DNA of 64,000 bases from Mycolicibacterium moriokaense (GTDB taxonomy: Bacteria; Actinomycetota; Actinomycetes; Mycobacteriales; Mycobacteriaceae): positions 1,488,001-1,552,000 of the forward strand of contig NZ_AP022560.1 of assembly GCF_010726085.1 (NCBI RefSeq), in the 5' to 3' direction. The notes beneath the pieces are model-generated. The model was not told the origin of the DNA, did not search any database, and was given only the letters and a program-made list of their open reading frames with translations. The stretch's first letter is position 1. Every line of letters begins with the position of its first letter. The position numbers were made by a program, and so were the translations under genes. Of this stretch, positions 35,018 to 41,687 are shown in pieces.

Positions 35018-35434
35018 TCACGGGGCCTGTTCGGCGGCCTCGCGCGCCACCCGCTCGTCGTGAATGCGTACCAGTTCGCGGAAGCCGATCCGGTGGTACT
35101 TCGGCACCGGTTGGATGCCCCATTCGTCCTGGGCGGTGTCTTTGCCCTCAGCCCCCTCGGGCGGTCCGAGCGGAGGGTAGGGCACCTTGCACTCCAGGGT
35201 GTCGTCGGAGTATCGAACCTTCAAGAGTTCACTGCAGATCTCGGTCAGGCTCAGCGTCGGATACCCGTAGTACACCGCCATGAACGGAAGCGTGAAGGCG
35301 CCCTCGATCACGAGCGCGACCAGGCAGACCAACACCGCCCGCTTGATCCACTTGTGCATGCGCGCGTAGTACGGCGTGGTGCCAGGGGGCAGGTCCTCGG
35401 CCTTCTGCTCCGCTGCCTCAGGTGTTGTCGTCAT
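35018..35434 (-). CDS. Single-pass membrane protein of unknown function
   Basis: 138 residues. One TM helix at about 31-55 ([25 protein letters not shown]) follows a short basic cytosolic start. The rest (about 55-138) is polar with two Cys ([20 protein letters not shown]) that could pair, a Pro/Gly-rich loop and an Arg/Glu-rich end. No heme CxxCH or known domain. It lies between the multi-pass membrane gene (21 bp) and the first P450, and I infer a subunit of the membrane complex or an anchor for the P450. Confidence 0.7.
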   Translation of the reverse strand: MTTTPEAAEQKAEDLPPGTTPYYARMHKWIKRAVLVCLVALVIEGAFTLPFMAVYYGYPTLSLTEICSELLKVRYSDDTLECKVPYPPLGPPEGAEGKDTAQDEWGIQPVPKYHRIGFRELVRIHDERVAREAAEQAP

Positions 35435-35455
35435 AGGAGTGCTCCTCGAATCCGT

Positions 35456-36151
35456 TCAGTCGGAGAAGATTTCGCGGTTGACCGTGTGCAGGTACGGGAT
35501 CGCCAGGAAGGGCGTGATGTAGAAGATGTCGTAGAGCCACCAGCCGATGACCGGGAACACCACACCGGCGTATCGGACGTCGGCGTACATCGTCATGTTG
35601 AATACGTAGAGGCACCAGATGAGCACGCCCATCCAGCAGGTGACGATCATCCATTGGTGACCCCATCGCTTCATCTGCAGGAACCCGATCGCCGCGGCGC
35701 ACCGCATCGCGAAGACGGTGAGGATCATGCCGAACACCATCGACTTCTCGCCCGGTCCGGCGGCGCCCCCGACCCAGAACTCGTTGTAGTGCCAGAAATA
35801 TCCGGCGTCGAACATCGCCCCCCAGCCGACCATCAGCACGCGGTTGATCAACGTGTGGTTGGCGACGAGGTCCAGCGCCCAGCCGAGGCTGTTGAGCATT
35901 CCGTCGATCAGGACGAGGTAGCCGATCAGGGTGACGATCATGGGTCGCATCGACAGGCCGGCGCTTGCCGCTTGTCGCTGCAGCCACACCCCGCGCAGGA
36001 AGATGGGCAGCCCGAAGATACCCGGTGCCCACATGCCCATCAGTGCTGCGCCGACGATCATCCACTTGTCGGCTCGGCGTTGGGCGAGGCGCGACTTCTC
36101 GTGGTGCTCTTCGAGGCTGACGGTGCTGTCCGCCCGGACGTCCAGACTCAC
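35456..36151 (-). CDS. Multi-pass membrane protein of unknown family (copy A)
   Basis: 231 residues from GTG 36151, which overlaps the TGA of the 42-residue peptide gene (GTGA). About five to six hydrophobic segments: 30-52, 68-90, 98-115, 125-148, 158-178 and 185-210. Polar and possibly metal-binding residues sit in or near them: FDAGYFWHYNEFW, MKRWGHQW, MYADVRYAG, YDIFYITPF and YLHTVNREIFSD. It is a paralogue of the protein at 39413-40144 with nearly identical C-terminal half. I cannot match it to PmoC/AmoC, EBP, AveC or NorB. The NorQ/NorD pair next to it suggests it receives a metal or needs assembly. Confidence 0.7.
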   Translation of the reverse strand: MSLDVRADSTVSLEEHHEKSRLAQRRADKWMIVGAALMGMWAPGIFGLPIFLRGVWLQRQAASAGLSMRPMIVTLIGYLVLIDGMLNSLGWALDLVANHTLINRVLMVGWGAMFDAGYFWHYNEFWVGGAAGPGEKSMVFGMILTVFAMRCAAAIGFLQMKRWGHQWMIVTCWMGVLIWCLYVFNMTMYADVRYAGVVFPVIGWWLYDIFYITPFLAIPYLHTVNREIFSD

Positions 36152-36276
36152 AACTCCCACCAGCCGCGGACGAAGGACATGTACAGCTGGATTCCGAACA
36201 TGGCCAGCAGGTAGCCGTAGATGACGATCTGCAGGACGATGAGCGCCCGCTTGCGTTTGCGTTCCTTCTGGTCCAC
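36148..36276 (-). CDS. 42-residue single-TM membrane peptide
   Basis: Reading from GTG 36276 gives a strongly basic start (MDQKERKRKRA), one TM helix of about 22 residues (LIVLQIVIYGYLLAMFGIQLYM) and the end SFVRGWWEL. The positive-inside rule places the N-terminus in the cytosol. It fills the gap between norQ-like and the multi-pass gene exactly, its TGA overlapping the next GTG. A GGAGT precedes the start. No homologue recognised; the tight fit and TM composition argue that it is real and a small subunit. Confidence 0.7.
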   Translation of the reverse strand: MDQKERKRKRALIVLQIVIYGYLLAMFGIQLYMSFVRGWWEL

Positions 36277-36291
36277 GTCGTGACTCCTTCC

Positions 36292-37092
36292 CTACGGTGC
36301 GGTGCTCGAGCTGTCGGCGTTCGCCAGGCTGGCCGCCGCGACTTCGCGTAAACCTTCTGAGATGGCTCCGTCGCTGGACAGCGGCGCGAGGATGCACGCC
36401 TCGGCCGCCTCGAATTCCGTTGCGCCTGCGGCGATCAGCTGTGCAGCGGTGACCAGAACCCGGGTCGACGGGGGTTCGAAGTGGAAGGCCTCGTCGGCGG
36501 TTCTGATGGCCGTCGCGCACTGCACGAGTCGCTGAGCGGACGCCAGCGCGATGCCCGCCTCGGCGACGATCACCTCCGCCTCCCGGTCGGGCGGCAGGTA
36601 ACGCATCGGCAGCGTGACGAAGCGTTGCCGGAAGGACGGTTTCAGTTCTTTCAACGAGCTGCGGTAGGCCGGGTTGTATGAGCACACCAGCATGAACGTC
36701 TCGGGGGCATGCACGACTTCGCCGGCACGGTCGAGATAGAGGGCGCGACGGTGATCGGTCAGCGAGTGCAGGATGGCCAGCGAATCGTGCCGCGCCTCGA
36801 CCACCTCGTCGAGGTAGCAGATGGCCCCGGCCTTGACCGCTCTGGTGAGTGGCCCGTCCGTCCACACCACGTCGCCGCCGGTCACCATGAACCGTCCGAC
36901 CAGATCGGAGCTGGTCAGGTCGTCGTGACAGCTGATCGTCACCACCGGTCGTCGCAGCAGCAGGCCCATGTGCTCGACGAGCCGCGTCTTGCCGCAGCCC
37001 GTCGGACCGGTCAGCATCACGGGCAGCCGTTGGCGAAACGCCTGCTCGAACAGCTGAACCTCGTTGCCGCTGGAAAAGTAGATTTCGCTCAC
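36292..37092 (-). CDS. NorQ/CbbQ-family MoxR-like AAA+ ATPase
   Basis: 266 residues. Walker A GPTGCGKT (29-36), Walker B ICYLDEV (91-97), then sensor-like VCSYNPAYRSSLKELKPSFRQRF, which is the typical NirQ/NorQ/CbbQ sequence. Such ATPases act with a VWA partner (NorD/CbbO) to activate or insert metal in enzymes such as nitric oxide reductase or Rubisco. No nor or cbb genes are here, so the client is likely the adjacent membrane protein. GTG start overlaps the TGA of the VWA gene. Confidence 0.9.
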   Translation of the reverse strand: MSEIYFSSGNEVQLFEQAFRQRLPVMLTGPTGCGKTRLVEHMGLLLRRPVVTISCHDDLTSSDLVGRFMVTGGDVVWTDGPLTRAVKAGAICYLDEVVEARHDSLAILHSLTDHRRALYLDRAGEVVHAPETFMLVCSYNPAYRSSLKELKPSFRQRFVTLPMRYLPPDREAEVIVAEAGIALASAQRLVQCATAIRTADEAFHFEPPSTRVLVTAAQLIAAGATEFEAAEACILAPLSSDGAISEGLREVAAASLANADSSSTAP

Positions 37093-38621
37093 GCGGCCAC
37101 CAACTCTCGATGCACATGGGCAAGTACTCGGGGGAGTTCCTCGATGCGCCGGATGCGTTGGGAGCGCCGGGGTCCGAACACCTCGGGTAGCGGGTCGACC
37201 CTGGTCGGTCCGACGCCGACGTAGTACATGCGCACGCCGGCCTCGTTGGCCTCCTCGACGGCATGTGCCGCGTCCGCCCACGCGTAACGGCCCTCGTAGC
37301 CCTCGTCGGAGATCAGGCCGTCACCGATCACGATGAGCAGGCGACGTTCCGACGGTTGGGCAAGCAGTCGACTCGTCAGGTGGCGTAACGGTGCGCCGAG
37401 CCTGGTGTATCCGCCTGCCGCCAGGCCGAGTTGGCCGGGTGGCACGAACCGCCGGTCCTCGAAGTCCTTCAGGCAGGTGACCTCGACGCGGTGGCGGGTG
37501 TTGCCGGTGAACACGAAGATGCCGTGGCGTTCCCGCGCGAGCGTCATCGCCTGTGAAAGCGCGTCCGCGCAAGCCAATTCGAGCTTGAAGATCGTGCCGC
37601 CGTGCACTCCCAACGATGAGCTGCCGTCGAGCAGCAGCGCGGTGGTGACGTCGCGACTGCTGGGCAGGAGATCGCGGAAGATGCGCGGCTCGACCGCCTC
37701 GCCGGTGGTCAGGTCGACGTAGTGGCTGACGTACTGCTCGATGTCGAGATCGGAGCCGTCCTCCAACCGGTTCCTCATCGTCCGATGCGTGTGCTCGGAG
37801 AACCATCGGCGCAGATCTGACGAACCCGGTATCGGCCCGGTGCGCCCGCTGGTCTGGGTGCGTTCGAGGACCGCGACATGGTCCGGCATGAAGCTCTCCG
37901 TCCACGCGTTCCACTCCGGGTAGGGGATACCGGGGCGATGTTCCGGGGTGACGTCGAGGTCGTTCTCCTGAGGTCGGCTGGGCGGCGGCAGATTGGTGGC
38001 GCGCACACCGCCCTCTCCGCCGACGGGCACCGAGTACGGCCGGGGCAGCCGCTTCTGCGTTGAGGTCCAGGGCATCCTGCCGAAGGTGCGACGCAGTTTG
38101 TCGGCCATGCCCTGCGGATCGGTGTACGCCCGGGGCAGCGTGCCGAGCAGCGGATCCACCACCAGCGGCTGTGATGTGCGTGCCAGTGCGACGGCACGCT
38201 CGAGCATCTCCTCGGCACCGAGATCGCTGGGCCCCACCGCGAGATCGGGTAGCAGCCGGCGCACTTCGGGCAACAGGCCGGGCCAGTTCTCCGCGATCCA
38301 CCCAAGGGCGACGCTTGCTTCAACGAGGCTCAGCGCGCTCAGCTCCCGCGTCGAGAGTTCGTTCAGCCGGTAGTGGACGATCCGATCTTTCGACGGTGAA
38401 CATTGCAGCGCCACACCGCATGTCAGCGTGCGACGGGTCCAGTCGCGGACCGGCGGTGGGTAGGGGACGTGCACGAAGTCGAGCGTCGAGCTCAGGCCGA
38501 AGTCACGCCGCGCGCCGCTGACGAGGCGCACACCCTCGCGTCGTTGCCCGCTGAGGGCGACGGCCGTGATGGCGCAACTGCGCTCGACAGCGAGTGCGTG
38601 TGAGTCGGGGAGCTCGGACAC
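37089..38621 (-). CDS. NorD/CbbO-like VWA-domain protein
   Basis: 510 residues. The C-terminal von Willebrand A domain starts at about 325; its MIDAS is DGSSS (Asp332, Ser334, Ser336), with a Thr in AAGGYTRLGAPL and Asp in IVIGDGLISD. The 320-residue N-terminal part is helical and matches NorD-like proteins in layout (YPEWNAW, RRWFSEHTHRTMRNRLEDGSDLDIEQYV). It is the partner of the NorQ-like ATPase by overlap and family. GTG start 9 bp after the stop of the 34-residue peptide. Confidence 0.88.
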   Translation of the reverse strand: MSELPDSHALAVERSCAITAVALSGQRREGVRLVSGARRDFGLSSTLDFVHVPYPPPVRDWTRRTLTCGVALQCSPSKDRIVHYRLNELSTRELSALSLVEASVALGWIAENWPGLLPEVRRLLPDLAVGPSDLGAEEMLERAVALARTSQPLVVDPLLGTLPRAYTDPQGMADKLRRTFGRMPWTSTQKRLPRPYSVPVGGEGGVRATNLPPPSRPQENDLDVTPEHRPGIPYPEWNAWTESFMPDHVAVLERTQTSGRTGPIPGSSDLRRWFSEHTHRTMRNRLEDGSDLDIEQYVSHYVDLTTGEAVEPRIFRDLLPSSRDVTTALLLDGSSSLGVHGGTIFKLELACADALSQAMTLARERHGIFVFTGNTRHRVEVTCLKDFEDRRFVPPGQLGLAAGGYTRLGAPLRHLTSRLLAQPSERRLLIVIGDGLISDEGYEGRYAWADAAHAVEEANEAGVRMYYVGVGPTRVDPLPEVFGPRRSQRIRRIEELPRVLAHVHRELVAA

Positions 38622-38630
38622 GTCGCGTCC

Positions 38631-38735
38631 CTAGAACGTGCCGAGGTTCGAGAACATCCAGTACCAGAACCAGATGATCAAACCGGTGCCGCCCCATGCC
38701 GCGACGTACCGGAGGATCTCCCATACCCAATCCAC
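38631..38735 (-). CDS. 34-residue Trp-rich membrane peptide
   Basis: Read from GTG 38735: start MDWVWEILRYVAAWGG, TM stretch TGLIIWFWYWMF, end SNLGTF. Six of 34 residues are Trp. A perfect GGAGG ribosome-binding site (38742-38746) lies six bases before the GTG, which strongly supports translation. It sits 16 bp after the tetR stop and 9 bp before the NorD-like GTG. No family recognised; together with the 42-residue peptide it may be a small subunit of the membrane complex. Confidence 0.7.
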   Translation of the reverse strand: MDWVWEILRYVAAWGGTGLIIWFWYWMFSNLGTF

Positions 38736-38751
38736 GTCAGACCTCCTCGAT

Positions 38752-39354
38752 CTACCGGATCTCCAGACCGCGTACGGCGGTGGCGACCAACTCGGCCAGC
38801 ATCGTGTCGCGGGTGTCGGAATTGCTCATCGTTGTCAGCACGCCATAGACGCCCAGGAGGAAGAACACGGCGCTGTAGAAGGCGTCCACCTCCGGGTGGA
38901 TCTCGCCTTCGCCGCGGGCGCGCTCGATCTCGCGCACCAGCAGGACGATCATCGGGTGATCGGTCCAGTCGTCCCTGTTGGGCCGCGTCGGCGAGAAGTG
39001 CAGTGCGAGGAGCTCTTTGAACAACAGCGGACCGAGTCGCTCTTCGAGGCCGGTCACCAGACGCACCGCCGTGTTCAGCGTGGTCACCAGGTCGTGGGTG
39101 TCGTCCAGGAAGCGCGCGAACTCCGCCGCCATCCGTGCTTCTTCGCGGTTCTCCAACTCGAGCAGGACGTGCTCCTTGCTCGGGAAGTGGAAGAAGAAGG
39201 TGCCGTGTGCGACGCCCGCCGCCGCGGCGATCGCGTTGACGTCGGCGCCGGACATGCCGGCGAGCTTGAACTCGGCGATCGCCGCGCCGAGTATGCGTTC
39301 TCGCGTCTGCAGCCGTCGTGCCTCGCGCGCCGACTGCTTGACCTGAGGCGTCAT
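38752..39354 (-). CDS. TetR-family regulator (copy A), first gene of the leftward operon
   Basis: 200 residues. HTH: RRLQTRERILGAAIAEFKLAG, then VNAIAAAAGVAHGTFFFHFPSKEHVLLEL, a typical TetR recognition helix. The ligand domain has LGPLLFKELLALHFSPTRP, also present in copy B at 40185. The two regulators are clear paralogues over the whole length. The gap upstream contains TGACCAAAGTCA (39380-39391) and a second dyad, presumed operators. Being first in the operon suggests autoregulation. Confidence 0.9.
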   Translation of the reverse strand: MTPQVKQSAREARRLQTRERILGAAIAEFKLAGMSGADVNAIAAAAGVAHGTFFFHFPSKEHVLLELENREEARMAAEFARFLDDTHDLVTTLNTAVRLVTGLEERLGPLLFKELLALHFSPTRPNRDDWTDHPMIVLLVREIERARGEGEIHPEVDAFYSAVFFLLGVYGVLTTMSNSDTRDTMLAELVATAVRGLEIR

Positions 39355-39366
39355 GGTCCGCTCTTT

Positions 39367-39408
39367 GTAACCCAGTTACTGACCAAAGTCAATGAGTTGA
39401 GTCATTGA
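39367..39408. promoter_or_regulatory. Operator region of the leftward operon
   Basis: Contains TGAC-CAAA-GTCA (39380-39391), a GTAAC-CCA-GTTAC dyad (39367-39379) and TCAATGA-N6-TCATTGA (39389-39408). The first matches the TGAC-N4-GTCA form found at 40151 and 40832. It lies just upstream of tetR copy A, after the stop of membrane protein copy B. Confidence 0.6.
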
Positions 39409-39412
39409 TGCC

Positions 39413-40144
39413 CTAGTCGGAGAAGATCTCGCGGTTGACCGAGTGCAGGTACGGGATCGCCAGGAACGGCGTGATGTAGAAGATGTCGTAGAGCCACCAC
39501 CCGACGACCGGGAGGATGACGCCGGCGTAGCGCACGTCGGCGTACATCGTCATGTTGAACACGTAGAGGCACCAGATGAGTACGCCCATCCAGCAGGTGA
39601 CGATCATCCACTGGTGGCCCCACCGCTTCATCTGCAGGAAGCCGATTCCGGCGGCGATGCGCATGGTGAAGACGGTGAGGATCATGCCGACTTCCATGGC
39701 CTTCTCGCCCGGTCCCGCGGCCCCGCCGATCCATAGCTCGTTGTAGTGCCAGAAGTATCCGGCGTCGAACATTGCGCCCCAGCCGTTCAACAGGATTCGA
39801 GCCAGAATGGTGTGGCTGGCGACGAGGTCCAGCGCCCAGCCGACGGTGTTGATCGCGGCATCGATGATGACGAGGTAGCCCAGCAGCGTGACAAGCATCG
39901 GCCGGACCGTCAGCCCCTCGCGCTGCGCCTTGCGAAGCAGCCAGACGCCGCGCAGGAACAGCGGAAGCCCGAAGATGCCGAGCGCTGCGGTACCGATCAG
40001 CAGGCTGCCGGAAATGAGCCACTTGTCCGCCTGTCGCTGAGCGGCCCGGGATGCCTCCATGTGCTCGTCCAAGCCACTGGCTGAGGGCTTGACGCGCGGT
40101 GTGGCGTCACGATTACGGCCCAGATTCAACGTGGGCAGATTCAT
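39413..40144 (-). CDS. Multi-pass membrane protein of unknown family (copy B)
   Basis: 243 residues, paralogue of copy A. The C-terminal half is almost identical: GWGAMFDAGYFWHYNELW, FLQMKRWGHQWMIVTCW, MYADVRYAGV and PYLHSVNREIFSD are shared, whereas the first 35 residues differ. Conservation of the His, Asp, Glu and Tyr residues in both copies marks them as functional. It stands alone between the two tetR genes with its own palindrome 7 bp before the ATG. Function unknown. Confidence 0.7.
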   Translation of the reverse strand: MNLPTLNLGRNRDATPRVKPSASGLDEHMEASRAAQRQADKWLISGSLLIGTAALGIFGLPLFLRGVWLLRKAQREGLTVRPMLVTLLGYLVIIDAAINTVGWALDLVASHTILARILLNGWGAMFDAGYFWHYNELWIGGAAGPGEKAMEVGMILTVFTMRIAAGIGFLQMKRWGHQWMIVTCWMGVLIWCLYVFNMTMYADVRYAGVILPVVGWWLYDIFYITPFLAIPYLHSVNREIFSD

Positions 40145-40150
40145 GCAGAC

Positions 40151-40162
40151 TGACTATAGTCA
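40151..40162. promoter_or_regulatory. Palindromic operator TGACTATAGTCA
   Basis: A perfect 12-bp palindrome seven bases upstream of the ATG of membrane protein copy B and 22 bases from the tetR copy B stop. Its position over the presumed leader/ribosome site fits repression. Confidence 0.65.
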
Positions 40163-40184
40163 ATCAGCCTCTGCAGTCAATCGG

Positions 40185-40784
40185 CTACTTTGCCTCGATG
40201 CTGCGCACCGTGCGGGTGACGTAGTCATCGATCATCGCGGCCTGGCCGGGCCAGTCGTGGGTAGTCGTCAGCAGCGCATACAGGCCGAGTAGGAAGAACA
40301 CCGCGCTGTTCATAGGGTTCACCTTGGCGTCGACGTCGCCGCGTTCCCGGGCGCGCTCGATCTCCTTGGCGAGCGTCACGATCACAGGGTGTTCGTCGCT
40401 CTCGTCCCGCGGCCGGGTCTGCGAGAAGTGCAGCGCGAGAAAGTCCTTGAAGAGGACCGGGCCCAGACGACGTTCGAGACCCATCACCAGGCGGACCGCC
40501 TCGCCGAGCGTCGCCCTGAGATCGCGCTGGGTCGAAAGGTATCGGCTCAGCTGCTTGGCGATGTCCTCCTCTGTTCGCTGCTCCAGTTCGAGCAGCACAT
40601 GTTCCTTGGTGGGGAAGTGAAAGAAGAAGGTGCCGTGGGCAACTCCCGCTGCTGCCACAATGGCGCCGACGTCGGCCGCTGCGATACCGGCGCGTTTGAA
40701 CTCGGCGACCGCAGCGCCCATGAGACGTTCCCGGGTCTGCAAGCGCTTGGTTTCCCGCGCAGACGGCTTGTCTACCACTGCCAT
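40185..40784 (-). CDS. TetR-family regulator (copy B)
   Basis: 199 residues from ATG 40784; an ATG at 40805 would add seven residues. HTH: KRLQTRERLMGAAVAEFKRAG and VAHGTFFFHFPTKEHVLLELEQ. Shares LALHFSQTRP, AVFFLLGLYALLTT and the rest of its length with copy A. It is divergent from the SDR at 40887, and the perfect palindrome TGACTTAAGTCA lies between them. Probably represses itself and the SDR/DapB-like pair, perhaps also the long operon. Confidence 0.9.
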   Translation of the reverse strand: MAVVDKPSARETKRLQTRERLMGAAVAEFKRAGIAAADVGAIVAAAGVAHGTFFFHFPTKEHVLLELEQRTEEDIAKQLSRYLSTQRDLRATLGEAVRLVMGLERRLGPVLFKDFLALHFSQTRPRDESDEHPVIVTLAKEIERARERGDVDAKVNPMNSAVFFLLGLYALLTTTHDWPGQAAMIDDYVTRTVRSIEAK

Positions 40785-40831
40785 ACGGCAACTGTACCGG
40801 TCCACCGACTGGCCGGCCGCGACTGAGTTAT

Positions 40832-40843
40832 TGACTTAAGTCA
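40832..40843. promoter_or_regulatory. Palindromic operator TGACTTAAGTCA
   Basis: A perfect 12-bp palindrome centred in the gap between the divergent tetR copy B and SDR genes. It shares TGAC-N4-GTCA with the sites at 39380 and 40151. Confidence 0.65.
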
Positions 40844-40886
40844 GTTTGTATCGTTTGATGATCAGCACTCGACGGAGAGGACTCCT

Positions 40887-41675
40887 ATGGCACTGGAGCA
40901 GTTCAACCTCGACGGTCAGGTCGCCATCGTCACGGGCGCGGGTAAGGGTGTCGGGCAGGGCATCGCCAGGGTGTTGGCCGAGGCGGGTGCCACCGTGGTT
41001 GGAACCGCCCGCACGGAATCCGACATCGTCGCGACGATCGAGGGGATCGAGAAATCCGGGGGCAAGGGCCTGGCGCTGGTTGCGGATGCGATAAGCAGGC
41101 CCGACGGCGAACGCGTCGTGAATACGACGATGGAGAAGTTCGGCCGTATCGACATCCTGATCAACAACGTCGGCGGTTCGACGTTCGGATCGTTTCTCGA
41201 CATCACCGACGAGGACTTCCGGCACACGTTCGACTGGTGTGTGACGTCCGCGTTCATCATGAGCCAGCTGTGCGCGCGTCACATGATCGACGCCGGGCAC
41301 GGCAACATCGTCAACATCTCCTCGGGGTCAGCACGTTTCGGCATTCGTGCGCTCACGTCCTATTGCGTTGCCAAGGGTGGGCTCGAGGCGCTCACCAGGG
41401 CGATGGCGCAGGAGCTGGCACCGAAGATCCGGGTGAACGCGATCGCACTGGGTTCGTTCGCCACCGAAGGACTGCAAAGTGGCCTCGACATGATGCCCGG
41501 CGCACTGGACACGATGCTCTCGCTGACTCCGCTGCACCGCCTCGGCGACGTCGAAGATCTCGGTCGTCTCTGCGTGTACCTGTCGACGAAGGACTGCTAC
41601 GCGACGAACGCCATTTTCCATGTCGACGGCGGTATCGAATCGAACAACTTGCCCTTGCCCATTCCCGACTATTGA
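40887..41675 (+). CDS. Short-chain dehydrogenase/reductase
   Basis: 262 residues. Cofactor motif VTGAGKGVGQG (TGxxxGxG), NNVGG in place of NNAG, catalytic Ser in ISSGSARFG and the YCVAK (YxxxK) motif, then the C-terminal FHVDGGIES. This is the classical oxidoreductase SDR type, acting on a hydroxyl/keto substrate with NAD(P). A GGAGAGGA ribosome-binding site precedes the ATG. It forms a two-gene unit with the DapB-like gene (12 bp gap) and lies behind the TGAC-N4-GTCA palindrome. Confidence 0.88.
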   Translation: MALEQFNLDGQVAIVTGAGKGVGQGIARVLAEAGATVVGTARTESDIVATIEGIEKSGGKGLALVADAISRPDGERVVNTTMEKFGRIDILINNVGGSTFGSFLDITDEDFRHTFDWCVTSAFIMSQLCARHMIDAGHGNIVNISSGSARFGIRALTSYCVAKGGLEALTRAMAQELAPKIRVNAIALGSFATEGLQSGLDMMPGALDTMLSLTPLHRLGDVEDLGRLCVYLSTKDCYATNAIFHVDGGIESNNLPLPIPDY

Positions 41676-41687
41676 TCGAGGCCCTAG

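Noticed and set aside
35456..36151. PmoC/AmoC-type copper monooxygenase, emopamil-binding protein or AveC spirocyclase identity for the membrane protein
   Set aside because: Remembered signatures of these families do not align; kept as unknown family.
35456..37264. 602-residue frame joining the membrane protein to an upstream extension
   Set aside because: The upstream 370 residues are an out-of-frame reading of norQ-like; the GTG at 36151 with GTGA overlap is the natural start.
36292..38621. Nitric oxide reductase or Rubisco activation locus
   Set aside because: NorQ/NorD-like genes are present, but no norB/norC or cbbL/cbbS lies in the window.
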